Source: JACRAV01 sp964571235
Lineage (GTDB): Bacteria > Zixibacteria > MSB-5A5 > GN15 > FEB-12
Assembly (NCBI GenBank): GCA_964571235.1
Contig: CAZNAI010000003.1
Coordinates: 496,001 to 560,000, forward strand
DNA length: 64,000 nucleotides
Direction of reading: 5' to 3'
Positions 29,570-37,251 of the stretch are shown here, in pieces (position 1 is the stretch's first letter; every line of letters begins with the position of its first letter). The position numbers and the translations under genes are program-made. Under the pieces are notes generated by a model. The model was not told where the DNA came from, searched no databases, and was given only the letters and a program-made list of their open reading frames with translations.

Positions 29570-30193
29570 ATGCTTGACGGGAAATTTCAACGCGGATTTT
29601 CTACAGAGCGACTGGCTAGTACGGCAGAACCGAAGGTTCGGCGCGACGAACGCGGATATTACATCATGTCGCTGTCGGAAAACACCAAGGTCTACTTCGA
29701 AGATTACTACGCCTTCTTGCGAAGGACATACGACCGCGCCGAGAACGAACGAAATGTTATCCGCCGCAAGTTGTTGGAGACCCCCCGTTCAATGTCGGAA
29801 TCGATTGCCTTTTACCGCGCCAAACTGGTGATTATCGATCTGCTCCAACGTTCCATTCGCAGATTCTATACCGATGGTTCAAACTTGGGCGTGGTGATGA
29901 CTCCCTGGTGTTTCGGTACAGTGGTGCTTGAAAAAGTCGAAGTCTACCGCGATCAGATCAGTCGGGGCGAGGTACACGATCCCAATATTGTCGAGTTTCC
30001 ATATTACGTTGTAAAATACATTGAAGAGATCTACAAGAAATCGCTGTTGGAAATGTTCGATTTCCCCGACCAGGCGTTTCAAATGCGCTGGCAATATTCC
30101 GAACTGCTCAAACGGTACTCGGCCGTTCTTTCCGATATCACCGTTCGGTTGCAATCAGTGCTGACCTCGGTAAAAAATCTCGGAACCAAGTAG
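29570..30193 (+). CDS. Conserved-looking helical protein, function unknown
   Basis: A 207-residue soluble protein with no signal peptide. It is predominantly helical and rich in Arg, Tyr and Glu (for example 'VYFEDYYAFLRRTYDRAENERNVIRRKLLE' in two adjoining helices and 'YYVVKYIEEIYKKSLLEMF'). I do not recognise a family and see no catalytic motif. The ATG follows AAGGAGTGAG. A terminator follows it, then an HD-GYP phosphodiesterase gene, so a link to c-di-GMP signalling or surface attachment is possible but is inference from position only. Confidence 0.7.
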   Translation: MLDGKFQRGFSTERLASTAEPKVRRDERGYYIMSLSENTKVYFEDYYAFLRRTYDRAENERNVIRRKLLETPRSMSESIAFYRAKLVIIDLLQRSIRRFYTDGSNLGVVMTPWCFGTVVLEKVEVYRDQISRGEVHDPNIVEFPYYVVKYIEEIYKKSLLEMFDFPDQAFQMRWQYSELLKRYSAVLSDITVRLQSVLTSVKNLGTK

Positions 30194-30219
30194 TCCTCAC
30201 TCCCTCTCCCGCGACCCGA

Positions 30220-30252
30220 AAGGCGCCCTGTCTCCCAGGGCGCCTTTGTTTT
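30220..30252 (+). terminator. Rho-independent terminator
   Basis: AAGGCGCCCTG (30220-30230) pairs with CAGGGCGCCTT (30236-30246), followed by TGTTTT. It ends the unknown helical protein gene. Confidence 0.85.
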
Positions 30253-30344
30253 GTGGCTCTCAACCCCCCAGCCAAAAGTGCCGATAATAAACTGAAACCG
30301 GGCAATCCCAGAAAACTAACCTGGGATCGGCCGGCCAAAGACAT

Positions 30345-31328
30345 ATGTCACTATCACCTGTCAGAACACGTACCGATCACAAGTTCGTGCCGATCTATCT
30401 GGACTCGATCCGGATCGATTCGGTGCTCAATTTCGATCTGTATTTGCATGTCAATAATCAGCTTGTGCTGTACCGGTCGGCCAATTTGGCCTTTACCGAT
30501 CGTACCCGCCAGAAACTCTTAGAAAATCGGGTCGACCGACTTTGGGTGGCGCAGGAAGACCGCCACCATTACCAGCGATATATCGAACAGAACCTACCGA
30601 AGATTCTGACCGATCCGACTGTACAAGAGATCAAGAAGGCGGGGATTCTGTACGAGACCTCGACCAATCTGGTCAAAGACGTGCTCTCTAATCCAACCTA
30701 CGGCGAGAATATCACGCGTTCTAAAGAACTTGTGGCGAGCACGGTCGACTATATTCTGAAGGGGCGCGACGCATTTTTGAATCTGCTCAAGATCACGTCA
30801 TTTGACTATTACACGTATACCCACTCGGTGAACGTCTGCACATTTGCGATTGCTTTGGCCCAGCAGATGGGGTACAAAGACGAACAGTTCCTGCATGAAC
30901 TGGGGACCGGCGCACTCCTGCACGATGTCGGCAAGTCGCGAATTTCAGAGCGCATCTTGAATAAACGTTCTGCCCTGACTCCAATTGAATTCGACATCAT
31001 GAAAAAGCACCCCAAGTGGGGGGTGGAAATTCTTGAAGAGACAAATCAGATCAGCCAGCAGTCGTACTACCCGGTGCTTCAGCATCACGAGCGGGGAGAC
31101 CGGCGCGGGTATCCATCGGGACTGTCGCTTGACGAGATGCATGTTTATTCCAAAATTATTGCCATCACTGATTCGTTCGACGCGATGACTACCGAGCGGG
31201 TCTACCAGCGGGCGATGGAGACATTTCCCGCGCTGAAAATCATGTTCTCGCTCAAAGGGGCGTATGACGAGGTTCTGCTCAAGGGATTTGTCGATCTTAT
31301 GGGCCCTACTGGCCTGACGGAATTGTAA
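30345..31328 (+). CDS. HD-GYP domain c-di-GMP phosphodiesterase
   Basis: Cytoplasmic enzyme that hydrolyses cyclic di-GMP, lowering this second messenger for motility or attachment. The 327 residues have an N-terminal DUF3391-like ligand region (about 10-120; 'VPIYLDSIRIDSVLNFDLYLHVNNQLVLYRSAN'). The HD-GYP domain (about 150-315) has H160, the HD pair in LLHDVGK (193-194), KHPKWGVEIL, HHERGDRRGYPSGL with GYP at 255-257, and ITDSFDAMTTERVY. All metal ligands appear present, so it should be active. The start ATG has a weak ribosome-binding site. It is not far from motAB, which fits c-di-GMP control of motility. Confidence 0.92.
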   Translation: MSLSPVRTRTDHKFVPIYLDSIRIDSVLNFDLYLHVNNQLVLYRSANLAFTDRTRQKLLENRVDRLWVAQEDRHHYQRYIEQNLPKILTDPTVQEIKKAGILYETSTNLVKDVLSNPTYGENITRSKELVASTVDYILKGRDAFLNLLKITSFDYYTYTHSVNVCTFAIALAQQMGYKDEQFLHELGTGALLHDVGKSRISERILNKRSALTPIEFDIMKKHPKWGVEILEETNQISQQSYYPVLQHHERGDRRGYPSGLSLDEMHVYSKIIAITDSFDAMTTERVYQRAMETFPALKIMFSLKGAYDEVLLKGFVDLMGPTGLTEL

Positions 31329-31338
31329 TCACAGGCTT

Positions 31339-31398
31339 TGGTAACCCAGCAATTATGGTGGGCTCTTAAAGAATCCCAGGATAAATCCTGGGTTACCA
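31339..31398. repeat. TTGGTAACCC repeat, copy 1
   Basis: A 60-bp element whose ends TGGTAACCCAG (31339-31349) and CTGGGTTACCA (31388-31398) are exact inverted repeats; a smaller CCCAGGAT/ATCCTGGG hairpin lies inside the right arm. A related copy is at 31967-32033 on the other side of ridA. Confidence 0.75.
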
Positions 31399-31410
31399 GG
31401 GCCCAATATG

Positions 31411-31432
31411 GCGGGTCAAAAGACGGACCCGC
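31411..31432. repeat. GGCGGGTC palindromic repeat, copy 1
   Basis: GCGGGTC (31411-31417) and GACCCGC (31426-31432) form a hairpin. This is one of five similar elements in 31-44 kb. It is followed by CTCTACAACC, much like CCCTACAATC after the 44.4 kb copy. Confidence 0.65.
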
Positions 31433-31451
31433 TCTACAACCAGAGATCAAG

Positions 31452-31481
31452 TTGATTTAGATTCCCGTCACCGTGTATATT
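31452..31481 (+). promoter_or_regulatory. Promoter of ridA
   Basis: TTGATT (31452-31457), 18-nt spacer, TATATT (31476-31481). The transcript would start near 31488, leaving a leader with GGAG before the ATG at 31511. Confidence 0.5.
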
Positions 31482-31510
31482 CTCCCGGAAAACTAGACAA
31501 TGGAGAATTC

Positions 31511-31894
31511 ATGCGTGAAGTAATCAAAACAGATAATGCCCCGGCCGCAATCGGACCGTATTCGCAGGCGATCAAAGTGCCGTGCGGAAAGATGATCTAC
31601 TGCTCGGGGCAAATTCCACTCGATCCGAAAACCGGTGCGATAAACGGCACGACCGGCGCCGAACAATGCCGACAGGTCATGGAAAATGTCAAAGCACTAC
31701 TTGCCGCCGCGGGATCGAATCTGGGCCAGGTTGTAAAGACAACGATCTTTCTGACCGACCTGGCTGAGTTTGCCTCGGTAAACGAAGTCTACGGCTCGTA
31801 CTTTGAGGGGGATCCACCGGCTCGCTCAACGGTGCAGGTCTGCCGTTTGCCCAAAGATGTGCGCGTAGAGATCGAAGTGATCGCAATTCAGTAA
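31511..31894 (+). CDS. ridA: RidA/YjgF/UK114-family enamine/imine deaminase
   Basis: Small trimeric cytoplasmic enzyme that hydrolyses reactive enamine/imine intermediates (for example 2-aminoacrylate) made by PLP enzymes, preventing damage. The 127 residues span the whole family: 'APAAIGPYSQAIKV', 'YCSGQIPLDPKTG', 'QCRQVMENVKALLAAAGSNLGQVVKTTIFL' and the signature end 'PARSTVQVCRLPKDVRVEIEVIAIQ', with the catalytic-site Arg in PARS. It follows GGAGAATTC. It stands alone, flanked by two copies of a palindromic repeat. Confidence 0.95.
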   Translation: MREVIKTDNAPAAIGPYSQAIKVPCGKMIYCSGQIPLDPKTGAINGTTGAEQCRQVMENVKALLAAAGSNLGQVVKTTIFLTDLAEFASVNEVYGSYFEGDPPARSTVQVCRLPKDVRVEIEVIAIQ

Positions 31895-31904
31895 TTTCAG
31901 GTAG

Positions 31905-31928
31905 GGCAGGCTCGTCTTTGAGCCTGCC
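31905..31928. repeat. GGCAGGCTC palindromic repeat, copy 2 of the GGCGGGTTC family
   Basis: GGCAGGCTC (31905-31913) pairs with GAGCCTGCC (31920-31928) over GTCTTT. It lies just after ridA and may serve as its terminator, although no long T-run follows. Confidence 0.65.
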
Positions 31929-31966
31929 AAGCCACGTCACAGAACGTGTCGCATTGACTCTTGGCC

Positions 31967-32033
31967 TTGGTAACCCACCATTTATGGTGGGCTCTTCAGG
32001 AATTCCAAAACAATTCATAGGTTACCGGGTTTG
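31967..32033. repeat. TTGGTAACCC repeat, copy 2
   Basis: Shares TTGGTAACCCA, TTATGGTGGGCTCTT and AGGAATTCC with the copy at 31339-31398 and ends in GGTTACC. The inverted ends are less perfect than in copy 1. Confidence 0.7.
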
Positions 32034-32071
32034 AGTATTGCGAATGAACGGACGTCCTGCCCGAATCTCAA

Positions 32072-32089
32072 CCCACCGCAAGCGGTGGG
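32072..32089. repeat. CCCACCGCAAGCGGTGGG hairpin
   Basis: An exact 18-base palindrome followed by GGCACC. A sister element, CCCAACGCAAGCGTTGGG plus GGCACC, is at 44468-44485. Both lie in gene-free, repeat-rich gaps. Confidence 0.65.
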
Positions 32090-32107
32090 GCACCAAGAAG
32101 AGTACAC

Positions 32108-32133
32108 GATGTCAGGGCCGGAGCCCTGACATC
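32108..32133. repeat. GATGTCAGGGC hairpin
   Basis: GATGTCAGGGC (32108-32118) pairs exactly with GCCCTGACATC (32123-32133) over CGGA. It sits just after the stop of the leftward DinB-family gene and lacks a T-run, so it looks like a REP-type element rather than a classic terminator. Confidence 0.65.
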
Positions 32134-32138
32134 ACGAA

Positions 32139-32597
32139 TTACCCAAGCTTCCTCATCAGCGCGATCTGGCCGGCATGGTAGATGTCGTGCTGGACGACGC
32201 CATGCAATATCTGATACGGTGTCGCGCGTTGGGTCGGAAACGGCTTGTCGAGTCGCCGATCGGACAGCCGTGCGGCTGTTTCGATAAGAAGCTTATGTGA
32301 TTTCTTAAGTTTTGCCAGCGTCTTTTTCCAAGCGGCGTCGCTGGTATCGGTCACGGCCGGAAAATTCTCTTCGTCGGTCGGAATATACCGCTCACCCGAA
32401 ATACGCCTACGCGCCGCGTCTTTCCAGCAGACAATATGCAGTACAATTTCCCAGCAAGTGTGACCGTTGCCGATTCGCCACCGGGCGGCCTGCTCGGCGG
32501 TGACACCTCTGAGGACTTCGAGCACCGACGGTCCGTGCCATGCGGTGCCCTTGAAGCCGGCATTGATCTGTGCAACAATTCGATTGATTTCGGGCAT
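32139..32597 (-). CDS. DinB-family (DinB_2) metal-binding protein
   Basis: A 152-residue four-helix-bundle protein of the DinB/YfiT superfamily. The three metal-ligand histidines are visible: one in 'NGHTCWEIVLHIVCW' (about 44-58) and two in 'VVQHDIYHAGQIALM' near the C-terminus. Members include thiol S-transferases and other metal-dependent enzymes, but most have no known role, as here. The ATG at 32597 is chosen because AAGGAGAATCCC precedes it; an earlier ATG 20 codons upstream lacks a site. It is monocistronic. Confidence 0.85.
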   Translation of the reverse strand: MPEINRIVAQINAGFKGTAWHGPSVLEVLRGVTAEQAARWRIGNGHTCWEIVLHIVCWKDAARRRISGERYIPTDEENFPAVTDTSDAAWKKTLAKLKKSHKLLIETAARLSDRRLDKPFPTQRATPYQILHGVVQHDIYHAGQIALMRKLG

Positions 32598-32701
32598 GGG
32601 ATTCTCCTTGCGAGCAATATAGTACGGAGATCTCTCGATGGGACGAATCACTTTCAATAGAGAGATGCTGCCTAAGACTCACCTGCAAAACAGCTGTTAA
32701 G

Positions 32702-33688
32702 TCATCGCACCATCGGCAGCGGCAAAGTATCAACCTTAGCACCAAAAAATACAGACTGTGGTTGCGAACTCAGAGAGTATCTCCAAATGAGACCAACAGG
32801 CCCACGGCTTGATGAGAAGTAGAAATCCCCTGACTGGTCAGCATAGATTGGGGAGTCAGCTCTTATGACCTTCAGATATGCTCTCACCAGACCCATTTCT
32901 TCGCGATCAAAGAATTTGTACGTCTGATCGAATGTCACTTTCCTTGTGAAGACAAATCCGGGGACTGAGTCAAGAACACTGTCGGCCTTAATTGTCTGTT
33001 CGCAAAGGATTGGGAATACGCCATAGAACAGGGTGTCGTGAATGCGTCGGAATTCGCCGATGTCTAATTTGAAATGTTGGCCTGGCATCACATTGTTGGC
33101 CGAGGCGAAATAGTGCACTAGTGAGTCCGATAAAAATGTGTGAGTTGTATCTGCGAAGTAATAATCATAGTAGGTTCCTGTGCTGTCTGCTTTCGCAATT
33201 TCGAGCTTACAGATAGAACTCAAATAGGGCTCACTGTCGCGTATCCCATTATTGTTCAGGTCCATAAAAGGCGCGCCTGATAGAAACGCATCGCCGTCTC
33301 CTCGTGGAAGACCGTTCCCATCGATATCGTCAAATGGCATCCCGGGAGTCCAGGAAGCGTCAGGGCCATCGTACTTGCCGTTGTGATTAATGTCTTGGTT
33401 GATGCCGGAGACGACCGATATGACGAATCCATCAACGCCCTCGTCGTACACTCCGTTGCCATTGTTGTCAGTGAAAGGCTCGCCGAATAGTCTCTCGGTA
33501 GTTAGAAATGGTTCGATTTCGGCGTAGCGAGAACGATAGACCATCAGATGACCAGAAGTGTCCATAGTAGCCAGTTGATCGAGCTGAAGAATGGGAACAA
33601 CGGAAGGGTTATTTACCGAATTGTCAGAGCAAGCCGAGCACAAGAGGAAACCAACAACAGCAACTGTGCAAAACGCCGGGAATCGCAT
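32702..33688 (-). CDS. Lipoprotein with Ca-binding DxDxNG-type loops
   Basis: A 328-residue lipoprotein: signal MRFPAFCTVAVVGFLL and lipobox SAC (about 18-20). A run of calcium-loop motifs lies at about 75-160: DNNGNGVYDEG, DINHNGKYDGPD, DIDGNGLPRGD and DLNNNGIRDSE. These resemble dockerin, EF-hand-like or thrombospondin type 3 loops. The C-terminal half ('YYDYYFADTTHTFLSDSLVHYF...') has no known family. The ATG follows AGGAGAATTTCTC. It is probably an outer-membrane or surface lipoprotein stabilised by calcium; the biological role is unknown. Confidence 0.8.
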   Translation of the reverse strand: MRFPAFCTVAVVGFLLCSACSDNSVNNPSVVPILQLDQLATMDTSGHLMVYRSRYAEIEPFLTTERLFGEPFTDNNGNGVYDEGVDGFVISVVSGINQDINHNGKYDGPDASWTPGMPFDDIDGNGLPRGDGDAFLSGAPFMDLNNNGIRDSEPYLSSICKLEIAKADSTGTYYDYYFADTTHTFLSDSLVHYFASANNVMPGQHFKLDIGEFRRIHDTLFYGVFPILCEQTIKADSVLDSVPGFVFTRKVTFDQTYKFFDREEMGLVRAYLKVIRADSPIYADQSGDFYFSSSRGPVGLIWRYSLSSQPQSVFFGAKVDTLPLPMVR

Positions 33689-33760
33689 GAGAAATTCTCC
33701 TGACGTAAGATGCATTACGTGGAGAGAATTGTCAATAAGCCGACGATAAGCTCTGGGGCC

Positions 33761-34150
33761 TCACTTCACCGGCGTCGGTTTGTGATCTTTGTCGACTGCT
33801 ACCATTGTAAACATCCCGCCGATTGCCAGTTCGCGCGTGTCGGAGAACATCCGTTCCATGTAAACCTCGACTTTTACCTGTATACTGGTCGTGCCGACTC
33901 GGACAACCTTGCCGATCAGTTCGACCAGTGTGCCGGAAGGGATCGATTTGGTGAAGTCGATCCGGTCGAGCGAGACAGTCACATATTCCTGGCGGCTAAA
34001 TCGAGTGGCGGTGATGAACGCGACTTCGTCCATCCATTGCAGGGCAGTGCCGCCGAAGAGAGTGTCGTAGTGGTTGGTGGTGTGGGGGAAAACCGCCTTG
34101 ACTACGCGGGTCTCCGAGGCGGCGATACGGTCATTTAACGGTTGGGGCAT
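33761..34150 (-). CDS. Acyl-CoA thioesterase, hotdog fold
   Basis: A 129-residue hotdog thioesterase of the YciA/BACH (4HBT) type, hydrolysing acyl-CoA to free acid and CoA. Visible motifs: 'HTTNHYDTLFGGTALQWMDEVAFITATRFS' with the N-(H)-x-x-x-LFGG-x-x-L-x-W-MDE signature of acyl-CoA hydrolases, and 'VSLDRIDFTKSIPSGTLVELIGKVVRVGTTSIQVKVEV'. The catalytic Asp of the MDE motif is present. The ATG follows AAGGAGTCCTT; an upstream ATG at 34204 is not used for that reason. It is divergent from the sorting-domain protein gene. Confidence 0.92.
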   Translation of the reverse strand: MPQPLNDRIAASETRVVKAVFPHTTNHYDTLFGGTALQWMDEVAFITATRFSRQEYVTVSLDRIDFTKSIPSGTLVELIGKVVRVGTTSIQVKVEVYMERMFSDTRELAIGGMFTMVAVDKDHKPTPVK

Positions 34151-34216
34151 AAGGACTCCTTCAGCGAATAGAACCAGCATACGATCACATGTTACTAACC
34201 ACAAGTTTGAGGATCA

Positions 34217-34245
34217 TTGACAAGCGAGTCGCCGAATGGTATCTT
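34217..34245 (+). promoter_or_regulatory. Promoter with a very short leader
   Basis: TTGACA (34217-34222), 17-nt spacer, TATCTT (34240-34245). Transcription would begin near 34252, only about 14 nt before the ATG at 34266, with no clear ribosome-binding site. Confidence 0.65.
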
Positions 34246-34265
34246 GGCAGTAGAGACCATTAGAT

Positions 34266-35198
34266 ATGATTGGTGGCAAAGCACATGGGGTGTGGTTGAT
34301 CTTCTCGCTACTTAGCGTGATTGTATTTACTCTAGCTCAGCCCCTTTTTGCCGATGAGGATCGTGCTGGGGATTTCGAGTGGTGGCGATTCCGGCGGCTA
34401 CCGTACAAGTGCGGCACATTTGACCCGAATCGAAATGGACTGGCGTATGAAATATCAGATGTTGTATTGTATAGAGATTGTCTCCTGATTGGAGAACAGG
34501 CGTTTCCACCCCAGACAATGGACAGCATTCTCATGCGATCCGACTGGGATTGCTCTAGGATGCATTTTGAAGTTACAACTTTGATGTATGCCATAAGGGT
34601 GCTGGTTGGAGACGCCTTGCCTTATCCCAGGCCGACTAATCTTACAGCATCGATTTCGACCGACTACGGCTTGAACATCGAGGGTGTAGAGCTCGGGGCA
34701 GTGCTTGTAGTTTACAAAGGACATATCTTTCCCGAGTTTTCGAATGAGGGCTTGAGTCAATTTGCATATTTCGACGGTACGAATACACGTATCTTGATTA
34801 GCGTACCTTTTGGCGTCGATGTTTGGGGTGGTGCGCTTTCTGGATTTAGTGGGCGTTTGTTCGACAACGATGGTGGAGACATTATCTCAATTGAGATGGC
34901 CGACGTCCACGGTTACTTGGTTTCTCCGGCACTTCCCCTCGAATTCAAGTTGGATCAAAATTACCCCAACCCGTTCAACGCTGTAACTCGTATTTCGTTT
35001 GCAATTTCGCAGGGTGGTCCTTATCAGATCACGATCTTCAACGCACTCGGCCAAACCGTAGAGACGATTTCAGGAAATGCGGTCGCTGGATATGTTAAGG
35101 TGCTGTGGGACGCGCACGACCTCCCGTCCGGCGTCTATTTCTACCGCCTCGAAACCCCGCAGTTCACGGAGACCAAAAAGGCAGTCCTGTTGAAGTAG
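34266..35198 (+). CDS. Exported protein with FCB-type C-terminal sorting (FlgD-like) domain
   Basis: A 310-residue secreted protein. An N-terminal hydrophobic signal (about 8-28, VWLIFSLLSVIVFTLAQPLFA) precedes a unique middle part with no recognised family. The C-terminal 85 residues are the type A sorting/FlgD Ig-like domain: 'LDQNYPNPFNAVTRISFAI', 'ITIFNALGQTVETI', 'WDAHDLPSGVYFYRLE' and a final 'KKAVLLK'. In Bacteroidota this domain directs type IX secretion; in other FCB lineages its role is unproven. It is transcribed from its own promoter. Confidence 0.82.
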   Translation: MIGGKAHGVWLIFSLLSVIVFTLAQPLFADEDRAGDFEWWRFRRLPYKCGTFDPNRNGLAYEISDVVLYRDCLLIGEQAFPPQTMDSILMRSDWDCSRMHFEVTTLMYAIRVLVGDALPYPRPTNLTASISTDYGLNIEGVELGAVLVVYKGHIFPEFSNEGLSQFAYFDGTNTRILISVPFGVDVWGGALSGFSGRLFDNDGGDIISIEMADVHGYLVSPALPLEFKLDQNYPNPFNAVTRISFAISQGGPYQITIFNALGQTVETISGNAVAGYVKVLWDAHDLPSGVYFYRLETPQFTETKKAVLLK

Positions 35199-35301
35199 AA
35201 TTCGCCTGTCAAATTGTGGATAAGTCTGGTCAAGTACGGATTCGTACGTCATCTGAAAGTCCCTGATCCTCGGTCATAGCCCGAAAATATCCAAAATCAG
35301 G

Positions 35302-35329
35302 TTGACAAGCCTAAGCACCGGAATATATT
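35302..35329 (+). promoter_or_regulatory. Promoter of the ATP synthase operon
   Basis: TTGACA (35302-35307), 16-nt spacer, TATATT (35324-35329). The transcript would start near 35336, 26 nt before atpZ. This is one of the best -35/-10 pairs in the window. Confidence 0.75.
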
Positions 35330-35361
35330 GGCCCCGAAATAATGTGGCTGGAAGGGCCAAC

Positions 35362-35631
35362 ATGATCCCTTTTGCACCCTCGCCGGGCCGAAAACAAGGG
35401 CGCGAGTACGCCCAAATTGGACTTTTGGCGATGGTCCCGGCGATACTCATAGCCGCACCGTTGGTCGGTTTTTTTGCCGGTCAGTGGGCGGACGGAAAAT
35501 TCGGCACAGCTCCCTGGCTCATGATTGTTGGAATTGCGCTGGGATTCGCCGCCGCGGCAAGTGAAATTTGGAACTTAGTGCGCAAGTCGCAAGAGATCGA
35601 AAAACAGAACGAGAAGGACAAGGAACTCTAA
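35362..35631 (+). CDS. atpZ: AtpZ/AtpI-like F1Fo assembly protein
   Basis: An 89-residue protein with two membrane helices (about 20-42 and 53-72), a basic N-terminus and a charged tail (KSQEIEKQNEKDKEL). It matches the AtpZ/putative F0F1-ATPase subunit family that precedes atpI in many operons and is linked to assembly or magnesium supply. The ATG at 35362 follows GGAAGGGCC; a longer frame beginning at 35302 would start inside the promoter. First gene of the atp operon, with zero spacing to atpI. Confidence 0.82.
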   Translation: MIPFAPSPGRKQGREYAQIGLLAMVPAILIAAPLVGFFAGQWADGKFGTAPWLMIVGIALGFAAAASEIWNLVRKSQEIEKQNEKDKEL

Positions 35632-36057
35632 GTGGGTCTTGAATTTATCTATCGCACACTGCGAACCACCGGGATCGTTCTGTTGATCATTTCTCCGTTC
35701 TTGTTGTACTATTTCGGACTCTGGACCGCTCTTGCTGTCTTCTCCGGCGGTGTGTGGGGGATACTCAATCTTTGGTTTATCATGCATGTAGTGCGAGTGT
35801 CGATTCGGCCGGGTGGCGCTGACAAACAGAAGATGATCGGTCTGCTTCTTTACAAATTCCCGGTGCTGTACCTGTCCGGATTCTTCCTATTGAAAGTGAA
35901 TCAGTTCAACCCGGCGCATCTACTGATGGGTGCCGGTGCGGTATTGGCGGTCATGGTCCTAAAAGCGGCTGGCCGTTTGATGCTCGGTCTCGATCTGGCG
36001 TCAGATCACAAGCAAACCGGCGCACAAGGCGCGCAGGGCGCACAGGGGGTGCTGTAA
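35632..36057 (+). CDS. atpI: ATP synthase subunit I
   Basis: A 141-residue polytopic membrane protein with four hydrophobic helices (about 12-28, 33-52, 75-92 and 98-118), as in AtpI, which helps c-ring assembly. It starts with GTG directly after the atpZ stop (TAAGTG). The C-terminus carries a curious small tandem repeat, GAQ-GAQ-GAQ. It lies 0 nt before atpB. Confidence 0.8.
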   Translation: MGLEFIYRTLRTTGIVLLIISPFLLYYFGLWTALAVFSGGVWGILNLWFIMHVVRVSIRPGGADKQKMIGLLLYKFPVLYLSGFFLLKVNQFNPAHLLMGAGAVLAVMVLKAAGRLMLGLDLASDHKQTGAQGAQGAQGVL

Positions 36058-36906
36058 GTGTTTGCCTGGCTCGGGACAATCATCGCGGTCCACGCTCCGT
36101 GGCTGACACAAGTCATTGCAACCGCCGCTGAGGGTGCGCATGCTGAGGAGTCCTCGCCCACGACTCTTCCCAGTCTGGCTAAGTTTCTCTACCACTGGCT
36201 CGGTCCCGAGTACTTCTGGATCGAACATTGGGTCAATATCATCTATGCATTCTTGACATCGATCATTCTCTGCACAGTCGCATACCTGGCCTATCGTAAA
36301 CGGGATATCAAGAACCCCGGCAAGCTTCAGAATTTCGTGGAGATGCTGGTCGAGAGCATGTACAATTTCCTGTACGGCATCTTAGGTCACGAAACCAAGA
36401 AATATGTGCCATTTTTGGGCACGCTCTTTTTCTACATTCTGATGAACAACCTCTGGGGTGTGGTGCCGCTCGGACATGCACCGACTACCAGTATCAATAT
36501 CACCGCCTCGCTGGCGATCATTGTGTTTTTGTATTCTCAGTACACCGGGCTACGGCGCCTCGGTATTGTCGGATACCTCGATCACCTGGCCGGTAATCCA
36601 CGCGGCCCGATCATGTGGGCGCTTGTGCCGCTCATGCTCCCGATGCACCTCATCGGCGAAGTGGCCAAACCGTTCAGTCTCGCCCTTCGTCTTTTTGGCA
36701 ATATCACCGGTGAAGATATTCTGGTAGGGGCCTCGGTGATGCTCGGTATCATGACGCTCTCGTTCATGCACTCGCCGGTGGGAATACCATACAACGTGAT
36801 CACTATTCCGCTCGGATTGATGTTTTCCACCATTCAAGCGCTGGTGTTCACCTTGCTGTCGACGATTTACATATTAATGATGCTACCGCACGAGGAGCAT
36901 CACTGA
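36058..36906 (+). CDS. atpB: F1Fo ATP synthase subunit a
   Basis: Membrane subunit forming the proton half-channels against the c ring. The 282 residues show about five or six helices; the essential Arg is in 'PFSLALRLFGNITGEDILVG' and the last helix ends in 'STIQALVFTLLSTIYILMML'. The GTG start is directly after atpI (TAAGTG). An N-terminal hydrophobic segment followed by 'EGAHAEESS' might be a cleaved or periplasmic extension. Confidence 0.97.
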   Translation: MFAWLGTIIAVHAPWLTQVIATAAEGAHAEESSPTTLPSLAKFLYHWLGPEYFWIEHWVNIIYAFLTSIILCTVAYLAYRKRDIKNPGKLQNFVEMLVESMYNFLYGILGHETKKYVPFLGTLFFYILMNNLWGVVPLGHAPTTSINITASLAIIVFLYSQYTGLRRLGIVGYLDHLAGNPRGPIMWALVPLMLPMHLIGEVAKPFSLALRLFGNITGEDILVGASVMLGIMTLSFMHSPVGIPYNVITIPLGLMFSTIQALVFTLLSTIYILMMLPHEEHH

Positions 36907-36953
36907 TGTCTGCAAACAACGAAATACATTTGAGATACTTGTAGGAGGATACG

Positions 36954-37190
36954 ATGGATTATCAATCAATGTTGGCGTGGGCGCTCCCGATGGGAGTTGG
37001 TTTGGCCGCGGTCGGTTCCGGTCTTGGCCTGGGTCGTGCGGTCGGTTCGGCAATGGAAGCTATCGGTCGTCAGCCCGAAGCGGCCGGCAAGATTCAGACA
37101 GCCATGATCATCGGCGCCGCGCTTATTGAAGCGTTGACCATTTACGCGCTGGTCGTGTTTTTCATCATGTTCGGCAAGATTGGTGGCTGA
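36954..37190 (+). CDS. atpE: F1Fo ATP synthase subunit c, proton-type
   Basis: A 78-residue hairpin of two helices forming the rotor ring. The loop motif GRQPEA is at about 38-43 and the ion-carrying Glu is in '[19 protein letters not shown]' (E59). The sodium-binding signature (Gln in helix 1 and Ser/Thr after the Glu) is missing: Leu and Ala stand at those places, so proton coupling is likely. Strong ribosome-binding site GTAGGAGG, suitable for the high copy number needed. Confidence 0.97.
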   Translation: MDYQSMLAWALPMGVGLAAVGSGLGLGRAVGSAMEAIGRQPEAAGKIQTAMIIGAALIEALTIYALVVFFIMFGKIGG

Positions 37191-37251
37191 GCAAACAATC
37201 ACTGCATTACCGCCGGTCTGCCCTATTGCGTAGCACCGGCATGGAGTAAGC

